DNA of 9,067 bases, from positions 1-9,067 of the forward strand of contig QOAM01000110.1 of the NCBI GenBank assembly GCA_003978075.1, written 5' to 3'. Made by a program: the position numbers and the translations under genes. Each line of letters begins with the position of its first letter. Within the stretch, counting starts at the first letter, position 1. Below the pieces are notes generated by a model, which was not told the DNA's origin, ran no database searches, and worked only from the letters and a program-made list of their open reading frames with translations. Positions 7,015-9,067 of this stretch are shown here, one piece after another. The DNA is from Thermodesulfatator sp. Lineage in GTDB: Bacteria > Desulfobacterota > Thermodesulfobacteria > Thermodesulfobacteriales > Thermodesulfobacteriaceae.

Positions 7015-7883
7015 CGCTCCGCTGCTCGCAAACGGGCACTTCGGGCCCGGGGATTCCGGCGCACCTCTTCCGCCGTAGGCCGGACAACTTTCTTGGTAAG
7101 GACCCGAAGGCGCGGATCTCCCCGAAAGGCCTGCTTGACCAGTCGATCCTCCAAGGAATGAAAGGAGATGACCACCAGCCGCCCTCCGGGCTTCAGGATC
7201 TCCGGGGCCCGAGCCAGAAAGCGCTTGAGGTTTTCCAATTCCCGGTTAACGGCCATCCTCAAGGCCTGAAAGGTGAGGGTGGCCGGGTGCTCTCCCCGCT
7301 TGCGAGGCCTCACGGCCTGGGCCACGATGCGGGCCAGCTCCCCACTAGTCTCCACGGGCTTTTCCTTTCGGGCCTCCAGAATGGCCCGGGCAATGCGTTC
7401 GGCTCGGGGCTCTTCTCCGTAAGCCCGCAGGAGCTCTACCAGCTCTCGAAAAGAAAGGCGGTTCACCAGATCGCGGGCCGTAAACCGGGCACGAGTATCC
7501 ATGCGCATGTCTAGAGGTTCGTCCCGCAGAAAGCTAAAACCCCTTCCCGAGGCCTCCAGTAAAAAGGAGGAAAGGCCCAGATCCAGGAGTGCTCCGTCCA
7601 CCTTCACCCCCTCGGAAAGGAGGAGCTCCGGGGCCTCAGCGAAGTTGGCCCGCAGCAGCCGGAAGCGCCCAGGAAATTCCTGCCGAAGACGCGCCTCGGC
7701 CTCCTGCCAGGAGGCCTCGTCCCACTCAAATCCGTAAAGGAACCCCCCGGGAGAGGAGGCCTCGAGAATGGCCCGGCTGTGCCCACCGAGGCCCACGGTG
7801 CCATCGAGATACACCCCTCCCGGACGCACGGCCAACCACTCCAGGACCTCTTTCCGCAGGACCGGCTCATGTCTGGGACCCAA
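7002..7883 (-). CDS. rsmH: RsmH (MraW), 16S rRNA cytosine-1402 N4-methyltransferase
   Basis: SAM-dependent methyltransferase that modifies C1402 of 16S rRNA (E. coli numbering) near the ribosomal P site. From the TTG at 7883 it is 293 residues, starting GPRHEPVLRKEVL, which matches the family's typical (H)xPVLLxEVL beginning. Motifs: VYLDGTVGLGGHS (24-36, SAM loop), DGALLDLGLSS (96-106), RGFSFLRDEPLDMRMD (114-129), HPATLTFQALRMAVNREL (199-216), SFHSLEDRLVK (240-250) and NPRARSARLRAAER (277-290). Two mild departures: GFEWDE (51-56) where GxDRDP is usual, and Leu in HPATLTFQ where Arg is common. An in-frame ATG at 7976 would add 31 residues unlike the family and overlap mraZ by 110 nt, so I prefer the TTG (17-nt overlap; AAGGTGG lies upstream at longish spacing). 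The start is the least certain part. Confidence 0.95.
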   Translation of the reverse strand: MGPRHEPVLRKEVLEWLAVRPGGVYLDGTVGLGGHSRAILEASSPGGFLYGFEWDEASWQEAEARLRQEFPGRFRLLRANFAEAPELLLSEGVKVDGALLDLGLSSFLLEASGRGFSFLRDEPLDMRMDTRARFTARDLVNRLSFRELVELLRAYGEEPRAERIARAILEARKEKPVETSGELARIVAQAVRPRKRGEHPATLTFQALRMAVNRELENLKRFLARAPEILKPGGRLVVISFHSLEDRLVKQAFRGDPRLRVLTKKVVRPTAEEVRRNPRARSARLRAAERCNP

Positions 7884-8322
7884 GGCTGAGTTCCGCCACC
7901 TTACGCGAGAGTTCTTCAAAGGCGGCCTCGGCCTCTTGCAGCCGGGCCGCCAGTCTCTCCGGAGCCCAGATCTCAAAGCGATCGAGAAGCCCCAGGAGCT
8001 CCGCCTCCTTTTTTAGCCCCGCAGCCTCCCGCAGGTGGGCCGGTAGAAGAATGCGCCCCTGACGGTCCAGAGCGCACTCCTCCGCAGAGCCCAGAAAATA
8101 CCGCAGATAAAGCCTTACTTCCGGAAGATCCTGCGGAAGGGCCAGCATCCTTTCCTCCAGTTTCCGCCATTCCTCCCAGGGATAGGCCACCAGACACTCC
8201 GGATGCCGCGTCACCACCAGGGTGGCCCCTCCGTAGCGCTGGCGAAGGATCTCCCGAAAGCGGCTGGGAATGCTCAACCGCCCCTTCTCGTCCAGCGCAT
8301 GTCGGAACCGCCCCCGGAACAT
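7867..8322 (-). CDS. mraZ: MraZ, transcriptional regulator of the dcw operon
   Basis: DNA-binding protein, first gene of the operon. The 151 residues hold the duplicated AbrB-like MraZ fold: MFRGRFRHALDEKGRLSIPS (1-20) with the first DxKGR loop, and ALDRQGRILLPAHLRE (84-99) with the second DxxGR. A charged C-terminal helix (122-145) follows. Characterised MraZ proteins form ring-like oligomers and bind repeated short sites next to their own promoter, repressing mraZ in E. coli. Matching repeats lie between this gene's predicted promoter and its start codon, so autoregulation is likely. The ATG at 8322 is preceded by GGGAG with 10-nt spacing, within the operator repeats. The TGA at 7869-7867 lies 17 nt inside rsmH. 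Confidence 0.96.
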   Translation of the reverse strand: MFRGRFRHALDEKGRLSIPSRFREILRQRYGGATLVVTRHPECLVAYPWEEWRKLEERMLALPQDLPEVRLYLRYFLGSAEECALDRQGRILLPAHLREAAGLKKEAELLGLLDRFEIWAPERLAARLQEAEAAFEELSRKVAELSLGSQT

Positions 8323-8323
8323 T

Positions 8324-8349
8324 TACCACTTTCTCCCACTCTTTCCCAC
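8324..8349 (-). promoter_or_regulatory. Predicted MraZ operator (three direct repeats, 10-bp period)
   Basis: Reading the minus strand, GTGGGAAAGA, GTGGGAGAAA and GTGGTAA follow one another, giving TGGGA (8348-8344), TGGGA (8338-8334) and TGGTA (8328-8324) at exactly 10-bp spacing. An extra TGGGT begins 4 nt upstream of the first. In E. coli, MraZ binds TGGGN direct repeats separated by 5 nt, the same arrangement. The third copy is imperfect. The repeats fill nearly all of the short predicted 5' leader, begin at the predicted transcription start, and include the ribosome-binding sequence GGGAG of mraZ. Bound MraZ would be expected to hinder promoter clearance. Pattern seen directly; binding inferred. 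Confidence 0.75.
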
Positions 8350-8355
8350 CCACCT

Positions 8356-8385
8356 AAGCTACTTAAAATCTTTCCCCGGTGTCAA
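8356..8385 (-). promoter_or_regulatory. Sigma70-type promoter of the mraZ operon
   Basis: On the minus strand a perfect -35 TTGACA (8385-8380) is followed by an 18-nt spacer and TAGCTT (8361-8356) as a -10 of TAnnnT type. An A+T-rich block just upstream (GGAAAAATTTAAACC, 8400-8386) could act as an UP element. Transcription would begin near 8349, giving a leader of about 27 nt. It is the only good promoter seen in the intergenic region and lies just upstream of the MraZ repeats, which supports both calls. Confidence 0.7.
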
Positions 8386-8431
8386 GGTTTAAATTTTTCC
8401 TAAAAAAGGGGAAGTTATAAAAAGGACAAAA

Positions 8432-8461
8432 TTGAGGCCCTTTAAGGGCTTTTTCTCTCAA
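8432..8461 (-). terminator. Possible terminator after mltG
   Basis: In the mltG transcript an outer pair TTGAG/CTCAA flanks a GCCC-TTAAA-GGGC hairpin, with an unpaired A-rich bulge on the left side; TTTTG and then CCTTTTT follow. It sits 34 nt beyond the mltG stop. The same hairpin read on the plus strand is followed directly by TTTTT, but no plus-strand gene leads into it. The stem is short and bulged, so termination may be weak or incomplete. Confidence 0.35.
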
Positions 8462-8494
8462 ATTCTCTATTTTATGTGCAAAAATTGTTGTGGG

Positions 8495-9067
8495 CTATTG
8501 ATAAGATCGATGCCGCTTAAGACGCAGCTTGCGCACCGCCCGCAGGTGTTCGCGGTAAGTAGTGGAAAACTTGTGGGAGCCGTCACCCCGGGAGACGAAA
8601 TAGAGGTAGGGCACCCGGGCCGGATAAAGCACGGCTCGCAGGGATTCCTCCCCCGGGTTGGCGATGGGCGTGGGAGGAAGCCCTGGATAGCGGTAGGTAT
8701 TGTAAGGACTGTCCACGCGGAGATGTTTGTAGTAAAGCCGTCCCCGAAAACGCTTGAGGGCGTAGCGCACCGTGGGGTCAGCCTGAAGAGGCATACCCCG
8801 CCGCAGCCGGTTCCAGTAAACCGCAGCGATCAAGGGCTTCTCCCGGGAGAGCACCGCCTCTTTTTCCACGATGGAGGCCAGGGTTACCACCTCATAGACC
8901 GAGACCCCCAACTCTCGGGCCCGAGCCTCGTATTTGCGCCATACCTCCCAGAAGCGCCTTACCATGATCCGGATAATCTCCCCCGGGGCAAGCCCTTTTA
9001 CCAGATAATAAGTGTCGGGAAAGAGAAAGCCTTCCACCGAAGGCCCGGGGATCCCCAAACTGTGTGC
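8495..9067 (-). CDS. mltG: MltG, endolytic murein transglycosylase (C-terminal part, 5' end outside window)
   Basis: YceG/MltG-family enzyme, membrane-anchored, cutting nascent glycan strands within the chain and so setting strand length. The 190 C-terminal residues are visible; the N-terminal anchor and LysM-like region lie beyond the right edge, and no true start is seen. Family motifs in order: EGFLFPDTYYL near the edge; LASIVEKEAV (about visible residues 63-73), containing the expected catalytic Glu; VYWNRLRRGMPLQADPTVRYAL; DSPYNTYRYPGLPPTPIANPG; and YLYFVSRGDGSHKFSTTYREH. The TAG at 8495 is 172 nt upstream of mraZ on the same strand. A promoter lies between them, so mltG is probably a separate or partly separate transcription unit that may read through into the dcw operon. 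Identity is secure. Confidence 0.95.
   Translation of the reverse strand, partial: AHSLGIPGPSVEGFLFPDTYYLVKGLAPGEIIRIMVRRFWEVWRKYEARARELGVSVYEVVTLASIVEKEAVLSREKPLIAAVYWNRLRRGMPLQADPTVRYALKRFRGRLYYKHLRVDSPYNTYRYPGLPPTPIANPGEESLRAVLYPARVPYLYFVSRGDGSHKFSTTYREHLRAVRKLRLKRHRSYQ

Noticed and set aside
8323..8494. Small gene, tRNA, riboswitch or CRISPR in the intergenic region
   Set aside because: No open frame with a ribosome-binding site, no cloverleaf and no spaced repeats beyond the MraZ box were seen in these 172 bases.

Overview
This window is a nearly gap-free run of cell-wall and division genes, the dcw (division and cell wall) cluster of a Gram-negative-type bacterium. All genes lie on the minus strand, so transcription runs from high to low coordinates. 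The DNA is GC-rich, with many AGG, CTC and CGG codons. The only clearly AT-rich stretch is the 172-bp intergenic region. MurE carries the DNPR motif typical of meso-diaminopimelate-adding enzymes. My best guess is a thermophilic member of the Thermodesulfobacteria or relatives, but this rests on sequence impression only and is not secure.

Layout in order of transcription. The 3' part of mltG (glycan-strand-cutting transglycosylase) enters from the right edge and stops at 8495. An AT-rich intergenic region (8323-8494) follows. It holds a possible terminator for mltG, a sigma70-type promoter, and three TGGGN-like direct repeats at exact 10-bp spacing that match the known MraZ operator. The operon then runs mraZ, rsmH, an ftsL-like gene, an ftsI-like gene, murE, murF, mraY, murD and the first 82 codons of murG, which is cut by the left edge. 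Neighbouring genes overlap by 1 to 17 nt, except mraY-murD, which are 4 nt apart, so translational coupling is likely throughout.

How the genes work together. MurD, MurE and MurF build the UDP-MurNAc-pentapeptide in the cytoplasm. MraY moves it to the lipid carrier (lipid I) and MurG adds GlcNAc (lipid II). FtsL and the FtsI-like protein belong to the septal machinery, MltG trims nascent glycan, RsmH methylates 16S rRNA, and MraZ is the operon's likely autorepressor.

Two departures from the textbook cluster stand out. First, the gene in the ftsI position encodes only 378 residues. It keeps the membrane anchor, the pedestal-like region, the beginning and some later pieces of the transpeptidase fold and a C-terminal PASTA domain, but has no SxxK, SxN or KTG motif: it looks like a penicillin-binding pseudoenzyme. 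Second, ftsW, normally between murD and murG, is absent; murD and murG overlap by one base. FtsW and FtsI are cognate partners, so the joint change suggests that septal synthesis is reorganised in this lineage, with active enzymes encoded elsewhere or replaced by others.
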